Shown piece after piece: positions 47,464-59,230 of a stretch of 64,000 nucleotides of DNA. This stretch comes from Lindgomyces ingoldianus. Its lineage: Eukaryota; Ascomycota; Dothideomycetes; Pleosporales; Lindgomycetaceae. The notes beneath the pieces were generated by a model. It ran no database searches, had not been told where the DNA came from, and saw nothing but the letters and a program-made list of their open reading frames with translations. The position numbers were made by a program, and so were the translations under genes. How positions within the stretch are numbered: position 1 is the first letter of the stretch; each line of letters starts with the position of its first letter. The DNA is taken from contig NW_022985162.1 in NCBI RefSeq assembly GCF_010093535.1, positions 2,010,931-2,074,930 of the forward strand. The letters are read 5' to 3'.

Positions 47464-50400
47464 TTATATGTTAAGAATTATATATATGTTGGGGACTTTG
47501 TGAGAACTGACCTCCAGTTGGATGTGCCGATGAACATGGACAAGCCAGTCTACATAACTCTGCGCTTCATTGTTACGGTCCTCATACAATAGCCTTGCAA
47601 ACTCATACTCGGCTCCATCAAGGCCTTGTCGAGCAAGCTGCAGAGTCAGAGACTTTGAGCCTCTATTGGTTTGCATGTATTGTATGATGTTCCGAACTTG
47701 TGCGTTCAAGTGGGTTTCAAGAACTGGAAGAGATGATACGAAAGCGTCAAGCTGTTTCAGACTCGTATGCCCTTCGCCGAAGAGGTCCTCCAGTAGATTT
47801 GGAGATACTTGCGAATGCAGCCAAAGTATGCAGACTTGGCCGTTATCTACGAGGTATGCACCGCCTTCCTCGACTTTCGAAAACGATGCACGAACGCCGT
47901 CTGGCATATTCAAGTGGCCGTTCTCGTTGGGGAACCCATCTTTTTCGTCGAGGTTGTGTATTGAGATGATTCGGGGGTAAAGGTATAAGGACATTTCCAG
48001 AGGTCCCATGGACTTGATCATTCTCACATCATGGACTCTCCTGTCAGTGGGCTCTTTGCCACCTTTGAATGCTCTTGACTTGAGCAGGCCCAAAATGTAC
48101 ATACTGAACTCCTTGAGGTTCTCTGGGAGAACAAGCTGGCCGGGAGGATTGTTCCCGGTGAAGTTCTTCCGGTATCCCGCGAGGATATCAACAGTCTTCT
48201 CGGTTAATGCGCCTCTAATTTCTTTAATGGGTTTCTCGGTCACTCTGGCGGCGGCTTCCTTAGCGATGATGCTCACGACAGCGTCCTGATCGACGAATTT
48301 CATCGCCTCAGCCGCACCTTCGCTGACACTGGCAACGATGTTGCTGCATCTTACGCGTCGCTGGCCACTCGCAGTAGTGTAGAGGAGTGCACTCTGGAAG
48401 TGGGCATCCAGCTTTGGGTCCAGTTTACCATCATAACTGAACATGACACCAATTGCCTTATCAGCATCAACAACGCCAAATTCTAGATCTGCGCCAAATG
48501 TGTGGTGGTAGAAGTTGCCATGGTATGCGGATACTTGAAGGCCATTTGAGCATCGAACTTTCATGAGCGCCTGATAGCCAGTTTCTCGAGATACCGTATG
48601 TTTGATCTCATTTGAAAGCTTTAGCGTATCCCGTGGAGAGTGGAAATTCGGATAGTAATATACTTCGCCACCTGTCATAGCAGAGACATGGCCTAATGAG
48701 CTGTAAGCAACCAATCGCTCGGCAACACTAGGGAAGGCGTGAACGTACCGATTGTGGCAATATCTAGATAGCCTCCACTTGGTGCTGCCATAAAGAAATC
48801 TATGCCAATTCCACTCTCTACCATCTTCGTTGCAACCTTTCTGTAGCCTGGATGCTCCGTAGTGAGAAGCTTCTTCTCCGCATCCGTGTTGTGCAAGTTG
48901 CCGTCATCTCGAAGGAATAGACGGCCAGGACCCCAGGTGGGAAGGGCTGCTAGTGAGCATATGACCTTGCCTCCAGTAGCCGTAAGAGCGGAGACAGCAG
49001 AGCTTAGTACTGGGAGTAGGGAAGGTTCAGGGTTCTTCACCTCTGAGAACATGTGCGGAAGTTGTGTGAGTAAGGAGGTAATCACTGCTTTGGACTCCTC
49101 AGGATCCACGAAGAGACCCTCGCTGAGCGGCACGAAAGGATCCTCAATGTCCGGCATCACCATCATCTGGGCTTGATCTAATCCTGGACTAATGTTGTAG
49201 AAGTGGATCTCCTTGTCGTATGTGATGACGCCAACCTTTGAACCTGGAGGAAGTTTACGTTGGGAAGCTCCCTCGTCTTGCGATTTATCTTTTTCGTCAC
49301 CGTACAGTGCGTTTATGATACCTTCACAAAACCCGTCCAGAAATCCACGGTTGATGCCTTCAGCAGTAACGTCTATAACGAATAGCCACCTTAGACCGAC
49401 AGGCTCCTTAGACCAGTACTCTTTCGGGACCATAAAATCGACAGTCCCCAATGTCAGTTCCGGCCTCTGCATCCGGTCCACTCTGACACCCGATGGATCT
49501 GTTGGAGCGAAGTACTCGGGAGGGACGTCGTTCGGGAATGTGCACATGTTACAAACGAACTTATTCCCTCCGGAGCGGAAGGTCATGAAGGGATTGATGT
49601 AGGCCCGGCATCGTCGACACCTTGGAGGCCCTGTCTCGCCGAAGTCTAAAACCGGTATGGGTTGTTCTCCCTCTTGCAGCGGGGCCAAAGGCTGAAGAAC
49701 CAGACCTAGAGGCAAACACGTGGATGCGAGCGCATCGGCAGAAGCGGGGATGTTGTTCAGGGTTAGTCTAGCGAATTTTGGAGAGGAATTGCCCTGGTCG
49801 TATGCTACGAAAGGGACAAGAGCAGGAGGCGGCAAATGGTGCTCCATAGTCGGATATACGTGCTCTAGATAGTATTTTGCCGGTGCGTCTCGAGACTTTG
49901 GAATGCTGGGTATATGCTCTGGGTCGACACGGCCCTGGCTTGTTGAGGCAGGAGATCCACCCAAAGGCGTTCCTTGCCGAGCAGCATGCTGCATATTTGA
50001 GGCTGGGTTCGCGGGGCTATACATTGGCGCTGCAGCCGGGAATTGTGACATAGCGGGAGTGACCTGTGGACTCGCCCATTGCCCTGAACCCAGTTGGGGG
50101 GTATTCTGGTTCAGGAATTGGGTCGCTGTGCCGCTCTGAGGCATCCCATTGAATGCCTGTGAGCTTCCACCTGGGCCCTCGATATTGTGATACGCATGCC
50201 GGTCCTTCTTCTTGTGTGGCCTCTGCTGCCCCGCTGGATCCACTCCCAACCCCACCGCTCCCATTTGAGATGTTATATTATTCATGCCAGATTCATTCTG
50301 CTTTGCAGGCGGCGGCTGTGGAGGAAAATAGCCTTGTTCTTGGATTGGAGGAGTGTTTGGGTTTGGCGTTCCTATGTATTGGTTGGGTGTATGGCCAACT

Positions 50401-50540
50401 GCTGCACTGCCGGCCTGTTGATAACCCCCAGGGCTAGCTGCGACAGGAGGCCGGAACTTGTTCGGTTCATTCTTTCGCTGGGGTCCGTTCGGGTTCGGCG
50501 AGCCTTGCCCCAAGGCATGGTACATTGAGAAGTCCGACAT
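47464..50540 (-). CDS. sec24: Sec24, COPII coat cargo adaptor
   Basis: Binds cargo signals at ER exit sites and pairs with Sec23. Exons 50540-48749 and 48692-47464 give 1006 aa. The start MSDFSMYHALG is used because the upstream open codons begin with GTG. A Pro/Gln/Asn-rich N-terminus (about 220 residues) precedes a zinc finger (CRRCRAYINPF...FVCNMC, about 309-335). Then come the trunk domain (LRWLFVIDVTAEGINRGF, VGVITYDKEIHFY), the beta-sandwich (TGGEVYYYPNFHSPRD after the intron), helical and gelsolin-like domains (MSLYLYPRIISIHNLDE, VCILWLHSQVS). It ends DWLVHVHRHIQLE plus a short variable tail. The last 15 codons might be replaced by a further small exon, since a GTCAGT donor follows QLE. 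Confidence 0.94.
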
Positions 50541-51497
50541 GATTGAGAGAGGGGGGATGGTGGGCGTGGTCGAGGACAACTGTGGTGCACGCGCCTTCAC
50601 GCACGTATTGAGGGGCTATAACGGCGCGTGCGAATTGCGGGAGGCACCATATCACAGCGGGAGCGAGATGGCGTCAGACTGGGGAAAAGAAAGTCGAAGT
50701 CTTGATCTGGGTAATCTGGCATATTTTGTGAGAACATGAAGGTATAGTGGCCCGTGCCCTCCGCCGCGATCTACCCCAGCATCCGTCCGACAAGAGACCA
50801 CCTAAGCCGATCACCACGTGCAATTGGGCGCCAACTTTACCTTCGCTTCACAGCCGGCGTCCTTTTGTTAATGCTTAGCATCAAGGTTCGAGTTTCTCAA
50901 ACTATGGAGATTATGTTGATGCGGTTCTTTGGTACACACCTGTATCTATGCCTGTGCTCAAAACAGGGGTTGAGCTCCTTTTCTGTCATGTGCAGAGGAG
51001 GCTTTGAAGGACATGTAATCCCGTAAAGGGTTCCGAGGCTCTTGGTAATAATGCACAACTGCGTGCAGCGTACTACGGCAAGCTTCGGATGGCCCGAAAA
51101 ATTTCACACGAATGTTGGAATGGGATGCTGTATTATGTGACTTGTTCATATATGTCTCTCAGCTATGAGGCAGCACTCTATGACCGACATATCTAACGGA
51201 TCAACGTGCCTGTCTCGCAATGTCTGCCATTGGACAATTGTGCTCCACGGTCTTGATTCCACATGCCGCTCGAAGTAGAACGGGATGTGGGGAGTTTTGT
51301 CCATCTCAATCCTTCATCGACTCTGACGCATCACATCCCCATGAGATTTCATTCCACTCCCTTTATCGAATGCCCTGACTCCAGCCTCCTGACATACCTT
51401 GTTAGTAGCTTGCAGCAAAGCTTCAGGAAGCCGGTTCGGCTAGGCTTGCAGCAATGACCAGATGCGAGTTCCTCCTTCAGCGCGTGTCTGATATTCC
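50541..51497. other. sec24 promoter / aps2 3' flank
   Basis: About 1 kb with no supported gene; short ORFs only. Confidence 0.55.
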
Positions 51498-52325
51498 TTA
51501 CTCTAATTTGTCGAGATGCTCAAGCCGGGTTAAGACGACTTGTTTGCTTGTCTCTTCAATCTCCCCCGCAAGGAAGACCTCGTCGAGAATAGCATACACC
51601 TACGACCTTCGAGTCAGCCCTTGGGTTCATCAAACCCGGTTGCAGTCTCGTAAGAAGAGAAGGTGGCCACTACTCATTCACCCACCTTGTAAAAGTTGAA
51701 GACCAGATCTAGCTCGCACACATTCCCAAAAAAGGCATCCAGCACCTCAACAAAGAAGTGGATTGCCTCGAGATACGCCAACTCGTTGTCATTCGTATCG
51801 ACGCAGGCGCAAAAGAAGAGCCCTGCATAGCGGCGGTATACGATCTTGGATGTGTTTCGAAACTCGACAAAGTTGGATTGGTGCTTCTGGTCGCGGGGGG
51901 CAATGAGGCGGTGGACCTGCAGATCGTTTGGTTAAATAGGATCTTCAATTATGGCAAGCAGACCATGTGAAAGTCCAGTTCAACATAGCGTTGTTTTCTG
52001 GGCTCGTGGTACAGAAGGAAGAGTGGGGACTCCGCGCGAGCGGGTGTTGGGCTCATGAGGGTAATCGGGTCAGCGTACCTCACCCTTGAGCTTCACCTTC
52101 TCTTCGTCCTAGCGGCATGGATTAGTATGTGACTCCGAGAGAGCATGCATATGTTGAGAAAGGCTGGGACTTACACTATACGGCGCATACCATTTCGCCA
52201 GCCGAGTCTTCCCTCTATATCGAGTATAATGTCAGTCCCAAGGTTGAGGTAGGTGTGATGCGACACGGCTGACAGCAGCAGGGAACGTACTGGCGATTCT
52301 GAATGAGGATAAAGGAGAGAACCAT
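51498..52325 (-). CDS. aps2: AP-2 clathrin adaptor sigma subunit
   Basis: The small subunit of the plasma-membrane AP-2 complex; with alpha it binds dileucine sorting signals in endocytosis. Five exons (52325-52291, 52214-52175, 52108-52079, 51916-51686, 51599-51498) give 145 aa. The joined protein starts [20 protein letters not shown] and continues [15 protein letters not shown]. Exon 4 has [60 protein letters not shown] and [13 protein letters not shown]. Exon 5 has [20 protein letters not shown] and ends [14 protein letters not shown] and DEVFLAGEI separate sigma-2 from sigma-1 of AP-1. Phases agree at every join. Confidence 0.95.
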
Positions 52326-52840
52326 CTTCGCATATACCTGTGGCTGCGGCCGCACCGAAGATTGTCTCTGTGAGTGATGGCGGAAGGTCACTGCATTTAC
52401 GGTCGCTCTTTAGTGCGCCTGCTTCGAGTCCTGTCCCTTCCCTTCCCCCCCCCCCGGCATGGGCCACGGAACTAGGCTTCTTTTGGCGCAAGCTGTTGGT
52501 CCGAGCTCAATGAGCTGCATGACATTGATGGTGACCCGATTTAGCCGACCTGTAGGGTGAATGCATTCATGGTCCTTCGCCGCAACGGCCCAAAAGCAGG
52601 CGGCCCGCCCCCTGATGTTGTACCTACTGTCGTGCAACTGTCTTCATGAGATGCGCACATGGCAACCTGCACGGAATCACAAGCCACCTTTATTCGAAAC
52701 TGAACGGCGATCAACTAGCCTCAGAAAGATTATCTTCAACTCCAAAAATGCATCTATCAGGAGAACATTCACAGAAGATCCACTGCCTTGCATTGGAACA
52801 CACAACCCAGATTCTACTCTCACGGCCAGGCCCCAGTGCC
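52326..52840. other. aps2 promoter / rhodopsin-domain gene 3' flank
   Basis: Half a kilobase with a C-run near 52447-52456. No gene seen. Confidence 0.5.
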
Positions 52841-54325
52841 TCAAACCAACTCTCCATGCTCGCGCCGGTATTGGTCAAAGAGGTCTCTACTATCTTTCGG
52901 CGGGGGAATTGGTCCGAAGTGACCAGCCATGTATCTCTCGTATATGCTGAGGTCCACTGGTGAGGTGGCTGCCCGCGGCGAACCCCTGAGCGTTTCAAAT
53001 TCCCATTCCGGTATCTCCACTGCCTGTGGCATTGAGATATTATTCACTTGTCGCGGGCTGTTGCTCCCTCTAATATGCAAAGAGCGTTTGATCTGGCCAG
53101 AAAGGGAACTGCTGACTCGTGTAACGACAGAGTCGTTTCGCTGCTTTCCATTTGGGTAGATGCAGGCAATGGGAACGTGCGGGTGCGCAAAGAGATAAAC
53201 TTGTAGGAAGGGTATTGAGGCGCAAATGATTGCAAGGTTCAACTCCAGCTGTGACCAGATGAAAACATTGAACCCATTCCCTTTTGACTTGGTCAGACCT
53301 CGACGAAAAGAAAATAAGATGGTATGAAGTGTCTCTTACACGTAGCATCTCCATTAGCACTACTAGCCAGACGTGCGAGAAACCATGTCCGCGTTATTGA
53401 GAGCCCCATCACGCTGCAATGTATCAGCTCTCTGCCAAAAGAGCTAGATTAGAGATCCTACGTAATGCCTGTAACAGATACCGCCCGTAGCCCCCACCTC
53501 TGGGCCATGGACATTGGAATATTTCGAAGCACCAAGAAAGGGGTGGTGATGGAGTAGAGCAGAGATATTGAGTTGAGAGTCCCTTGTAAAGGATAAGAGA
53601 CATGTTGGCTAGCACAAGATCGCCGAATTTGGTGGTTTCGATAAGGTATTTTCCAATATGCGGAGACGGGATGGCAAAGCAGAGTCTGATACAACAGAAA
53701 TGCTAAGGTGTAAAGCGAGGTTAGTATTATGAAGCCGTAAATGATCCGTTTCAGAGCTCTTGTGCAAGGGGGATCTAGCCTGCGATAAAAACAGAGTACT
53801 GAAATTTTCGTCAAACAAGCACTCAAAAGAAATGCTCCTTCACATAGCCATTCTATCTGTGCAATCGTCAGCCAATGGATCTAGCCAAGAGAAAAGGAGC
53901 AAGCACCAGAGCTGCGCAGCTATAAAGCTGAGGCTCGAGATCCCACATGTGTCTATCAAACCCGTACTTCAATGTCCCTTTAGTAGGCGTATCAGCAAGT
54001 GTTCATGCTGGCGGTGAAGTAAAATCACCTGTCACGCTGGATGCAGTGAATAATGCGGCAAATATCTGAAATAGTATCAGCACATAGCTTCTTTAAGACA
54101 AGGGAAACCTACCCAGGCGGCGCATACGAGGACGTCGTCAAGACCAAAGCGACCATCGCGCTTCTTCCTATGTGCAGAAATCCGAGCGGCCAGTATGATG
54201 AACGAACTGCTCACAAGGGTAATGCTAAATGCTGGATACCAATTTCGTCTAGTAGTGTTGGGATTGCTCGTTACTGGCCAATGCGATATCACGTCTGAAG
54301 TGAGACTCGAGAAATCTCCCGCCAT
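52841..54325 (-). CDS. Rhodopsin-domain (PTH11-like) seven-helix membrane protein
   Basis: Six exons (54325-54113, 54065-54029, 53977-53907, 53856-53462, 53413-53340, 53280-52841) give 409 aa; all phases agree. The start MAGDFSSLTSDVISHWP leads to WYPAFSITLVSSSFIILAAR (helix 1) and RFGLDDVLVCAAW, the family's conserved loop and helix 2. Exon 3 has YGFDRHMWDLEP, matching the usual YG.GRH.WD. Exon 4 carries SACLTKISVLCFYRRL and YGFIILTSLYTLAFLLYQTL, with later helices to SVTGI. Exons 5-6 have TWNGFNVFIWSQLELNLAII, the closing helix, followed by a hydrophilic tail. Members include PTH11-type receptors, but most, like this one with no N-terminal CFEM domain, have unknown ligands. The C-terminal tail is cytosolic by the expected topology. 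Confidence 0.85.
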
Positions 54326-57300
54326 CACAAGTGCGACTAGAGGGAACCGTCAGGATCCAGAGAGCACCACGTAGAAGGCTTAGAAAGAAGTGGAGGGTGT
54401 CTTGAAGATTCAAGCTGAATTGATGATCGAGGATCCAGACCTAAGTAATGCGGGTGCATCTAGAGGAGGTAAGGGTATAGCGGCAGTAACGTTATTACCT
54501 GTTCACACACGGACCTGTCGAACGTGGTCTCTTAAATGCGGGCACCAGGGATCAAGCATGGCCTAGATGGTAGATCCGCGTTTAGTGTGGGGAAGGGATT
54601 CGTACGCCACGAAGATTACCAGGATCGCTTTTCTCCAGTAGATGGCAGGCCCGAAATCTGAAGTGCAGGCGCCTCTCCATGATTTTGTGCTGGATAAAAT
54701 GCTCCACTATAGCCGCCAAGTGTGGTAATCCTGCACCTGGATGCGAACTTTGCAGGATTCGACCACTCTCAGGCATATTTTCGGATATGCAGGGTACAGA
54801 CCGTTATCGTTTTGGTTCCTTGGAGTTTGCGTGTCAGGTGGCAAGGCTCACCCAGTACAACAAGGGCCTTGTCTACACAATGGTGGTGTGCTAGCTACCA
54901 AGTTTGACGCTGTGCATGGAAGCGAATGTCTTGAAGATAAATTTGGATTATATTGTAATATTTGCTGGAAAATAAGCGTAAAAACACAGAGAGATTTGTT
55001 CAGAATTGAGGAAAAGTTGAGGTCCTAAGAGAGCTGTTCTAAAGGCCAAAACCTAAAAGAAGATTTCGTCAGGAACTTCCACATTTCGAACAGTGGAATA
55101 ACCTGTATGAGGGTAAGTATACTCGCTCTACGACTAAGGATCCCTTAGGGCAAGTAGAATAGGGCCACAAGCTCCTCCTGAAAACCTCTCTTTGTGCGCG
55201 TGATCCTTACTTGGGGTCATTGCCTGCCAACAGCGGAAATGAAGCTCGGATGCTCTACAATCCGTGGTTTTGGTCGACCAGATGTTCGGGATATCGCCCT
55301 TTCGAAGACTTTCAAGGAAACTGACCAGCAATGTGCAGGAGGTTTGCATTAGCCAATGATTGGGAAGGAGGAATGATCCGTGAACTGTTAATGGCCATTC
55401 AGAGGAGAATTGTGGATAACTCCGCCAATTGAAAAGACTCGTATGGAAAAGGTAATTTGAAGTAGGCGGTGAAGGGCATGCACATCGTTTTAACCCGAAT
55501 GCGCCGTGATCCGAAAGTCTAGTCATCGCATGTCAGAGTATGGGTTGATGCAGCTGATGCAGCCAAGATCTGGAGAAACCTGTGCGTTTGAGCTGCGAAT
55601 TTACCCAACCTGTTGGAACGATTAACCAGCGCGCTCCAATGGTTCCCAATGGCAGAAAGGCTGTCGGCAATAGTGAAGAGAATGCGAAAGCTACAATCGC
55701 TCTAGGACAAATCCCAATACGACCTCTAGTTAAAAAGTGTGAAGTCTCAAAGGTTGCGACATTGTGTGTCTCTTGCATGTATGTCAAAAGAAGAGTTGGT
55801 CAAAGTTGCAATGGTCTGTGACACAAAGCATTCAATGAATGGTAGCGAGGGAAGGGGTCAGGCTGTGTGATTCTATAGAGACCCTTGCCAATAGCGATCC
55901 CTAGCTCTTTATGAAGAAGATTGCATACTGCAGCCATCGTCGCAGGATGTTGAAAGGGTTGGTCCAATGTCAGTTTCCCCACTTGCTTAATTTGACGATT
56001 TCCCCTAATCTTGAATCGGCTCGCTCCGTGCGCGTCGTTCACGGCGCCGAATGCAAACGATACCAAGAGGCCATGCCAATGGTGGGGAAGAGATAGCAAC
56101 TCCGTCAAGCAGGCGAGCCACACACATGAACCATGGCCAGGAACGAGACCGACGTAGAGTGTGAAGAGAGTGCGGTAAGCATTAGGAAGATTGATAAGCA
56201 GAGCCTGCCAACACCCCCTGGGTCGCTTGCGTAACGCTTTGCTACGCAAGAGTAATCTAGTAGAGTTGCTTGGTGAACTCCCTGTTACTCAAAATGTGCT
56301 TCGAAAAATCCAGTCGGACCCACCTGTCACAACAGCCTGACAATCTAACAAGCTTCAAAATTCCAGAGTACCACGCCATCGCCGACGCAACCACCAAAGA
56401 ACACCATATGCTGTGAGTCAAGAGTGCCAGTAATCGCACCCGTTCAGAGTTCACCATACTACCCTTGCAGCTGGGAGAATGAAGCCGTGTATCTTAGCCC
56501 TAATGGGTACGGTGAGAGGATCGTAAGAACGGCTTGAGATATTGATATCGGGAATGTCGACGAATGGTGCCTATTAAAGCTAACCTCTATTTGTCCAAAG
56601 GCTGCTAGTGATTCCAGAGAGATTTCAAGGAGGCGAAGTCTTGTCAGGGATCGCAACATTTGTAAGGATGATATATGATCACATGAGTTCCGATTTCCAG
56701 TAGATGGCTCCATTGCAATTGGTCAGGGTACAGCCCGCACTTTTCCCCTGAAAGAACGGATCATCCGAAACCTGGCGACTTTGGGTATTTTGTAATCGGA
56801 TGGATCGTCGCTAGAGGATGAAATATAAGACATGCCATAAAGGTCTTGCCCTTGGGAATACCAGATGAACGTTGTGTTCCACTTCTCATGGTTTGAACAT
56901 ACGCAAACGTGTTGGCGACCCTGGTATGTGGAAGAATTGGCTGTACCTACATCCTAACCTCAATGTCAAAATGGAATGGAGAAGGTAGAAGAGTGAAGAG
57001 AGTGGCGTCAGGGCAAAAGGCGAGATGAGAAACGACCTTGGCGAGGTGACAGTGGATTGAGGAGTCGCTAATCTATAGAGGACTCAGAGATACTTACTAA
57101 ACAATAATCCTTCACGGAACAAAGATTCAAACAAATGTGTTTCCTGTGGCTTGCGTCAGGGTGTTGCACCAACGAGTTCTCGCAGGCAAAGGAGGAGAGC
57201 ACAGCCGCAAACGAGACACGAGAGACACGAGAGACTAAGACAGCCGCACACGAGAGACGTAATTGAAAACGCGTCCATAGGCCGGGTTCTATCATTGCAA

Positions 57301-58162
57301 GTATGTAAGTGGTGTTGAAGACGCGAGCTCTTCCGATTCCGAAGCCGGACGCGCAGCCGTTGGTTAATTCGCGTGGAGATGGATCGCCCGACGGCTGGAA
57401 GGCGTTCAAGTAACGTTTCACGATTGCACAAAGTTTCGTAGCCCCGAGATAGACAAGAAGCAAGCATCCCACTTCAAAGACGTTTGGGTGGAAAACCGAT
57501 CGAAAATAGGTAACTGTCGGCTCCAGCTGATTGGTGGAAGGGTCGTGACGTGCAAATTTGACATCTCCAGGCTACTTGCGGCCGCGCCCCACGCTCCTTG
57601 CAAGGCAATTTGACACCACCTCAAGACCAGCTCGACCGCATCCCACTCCGCTTCGGCTCACCCAGTACCTCACAGAAAATTCGGCCTGGACTTTCCCACT
57701 CTCGTGACCCTCTACTGCTCTCCATTCATCCCGCCCCGCCTTCATGCAGGGCGCATGAAGAACGGGACACAATTCTGACCTGCAGGCACCCAGCCCTCAG
57801 CCTTAGAGGAAGAATCGAGGTTTGCTTCTGGAACTCTGGAGGCCCCCTGAGTCAGCATGCTCAGTTTCTGGGTTTTGCATGAGTGCTGGCAGACCCGCAG
57901 CATAGAGAGATTGGGTGGAGACGGCGGGTATCATGGTTCATGCGACCGCGGAAGAGACTTGGCAAAGTTGAGTGTGGTTCGACAGGCATCAAATGGACCT
58001 CGGGAACGAGACATAACATGAGGTGGGCGTCATCTGCTCCGGCGAAGATTTTCCAGATCTATCCGGGTCCTCGCCGAGTACGGTCAGAATGGAAGTTTTG
58101 GTGTTGACGTGCTACCCGAGTTGGAGTGGTGGGTAGAGTGCACAAGGGTTTCTCCAGCATCC

Positions 58163-58204
58163 CACGGTCACGGTCACGGTCACGGTCACGGTCAAGGTCA
58201 AGGT
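58163..58204 (+). repeat. Hexanucleotide tandem repeat (CACGGT)5(CAAGGT)2
   Basis: Seven consecutive 6-nt units in a non-genic region. On either strand it would encode a simple dipeptide repeat, which explains the local ORFs. Confidence 0.9.
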
Positions 58205-59032
58205 CATGCAAGGCACGTGAAACCCAATTTGAGATTACTTGCAGCAGCTTCAGCGCAGAAGACGCGAAGGGTAAGCTTGTCAAACACCAACCAGGCGTCC
58301 AGTGTTGCTTGGGTGATCGCGTTGGTTGTGGATGTCTCGGGAGATGAGATGACTTCATGGCCAAACGAAATCGATGTTGAGCTTATCTCTGCGTCGAGGA
58401 TTCGCATAATAGTTCGTCGCGTCGAACAAAGCCCTCACGCCTTTGTCCTTGGCCAGCACACGGAAGAGGGCTGGAGCAAACGTTTGTCGACCCCCCCGAC
58501 CAAAGAGAAGCTTGGGAGCATCAAGTGGACCGTGGACAAGGCTTGGCCTCGTCCCCGAATACGGACTAGTGTTCTCCTCGGCATCCAGCCAATCATCAGG
58601 CGCAAGCCCTTATCAGTGGGTGTCCGGTTTAGAAATGCGCTTGACAAAGCCCAGGACGATTCATGAGACGGAACGGCTTGGCACGGGATACTTCCTTCAC
58701 TTGAAACTGCATCCACCATCATCGAAGCACGAGAGTTGCAAATGAGGGCAGTGGGTGCACCGACGCAGACCTTGATCCAACGAGGGCTTCCCTACGGAAT
58801 AGCCTGCAACGTGGCCGGCTAGAAGGCGTGGCTGCGACCGTCAATTATCAATGTGATGGGTACAGAGATAACGAGCACGCGAGGAACAATGGTCTCGCCC
58901 TGCAAGGTGACGCCAGGCCGATCAGACCGGGCAGAAAAAAAAAAACAGAGCTCCAGATCTTAATGCGAACCCCACGACTGTGGGAGATGCGCCTCGTTTA
59001 TTTTGCCTCAAACCACCGACTTGGACAAGGGT

Positions 59033-59039
59033 AGATAAG
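59033..59039 (+). promoter_or_regulatory. GATA-factor site candidate upstream of the ammonium permease
   Basis: AGATAAG matches the HGATAR site of AreA/Nit2-type nitrogen regulators and lies about 190 bp before the start codon. A second GATAA lies near 58866. Ammonium permeases are classical targets of these factors; binding here is inferred. Confidence 0.35.
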
Positions 59040-59230
59040 GTCTCATTGAAGTTGAATCTCCATAAAGCATCCCCCGGTGGTGCTACCCGGCGACCTGCTT
59101 ATTTCTATATCACTGGAGCCGATCCAGCCTTCTTTCCTCCCTTTGGTAGCTTTTCACAGCTTCACACCACGATCCTTTATACTTTTAATTATTTTCCCAC
59201 GACACGCTTGTCTGAGCACAATAGTCCACC

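Larger units (their letters stand above)
54326..59230. other. 4.9 kb gene-poor region with ORF debris
   Basis: Many medium ORFs occur on both strands (for example 55800-56249 minus, 57068-57472 minus, 58109-58666 plus), but none forms a recognisable protein and frames are repeatedly interrupted. The piece AVCNLLHKELGIAIGKGL at about 55900-55960 (minus) faintly recalls a transporter helix. The interval may hold a decayed gene next to the rhodopsin-domain gene. Right of 58.9 kb lies the ammonium permease promoter. Confidence 0.45.

Noticed and set aside
58109..58666. Plus-strand ORF of 185 codons with His-Gly repeats
   Set aside because: The HGHGHG stretch is the translation of the CACGGT microsatellite and the remainder lacks protein character.
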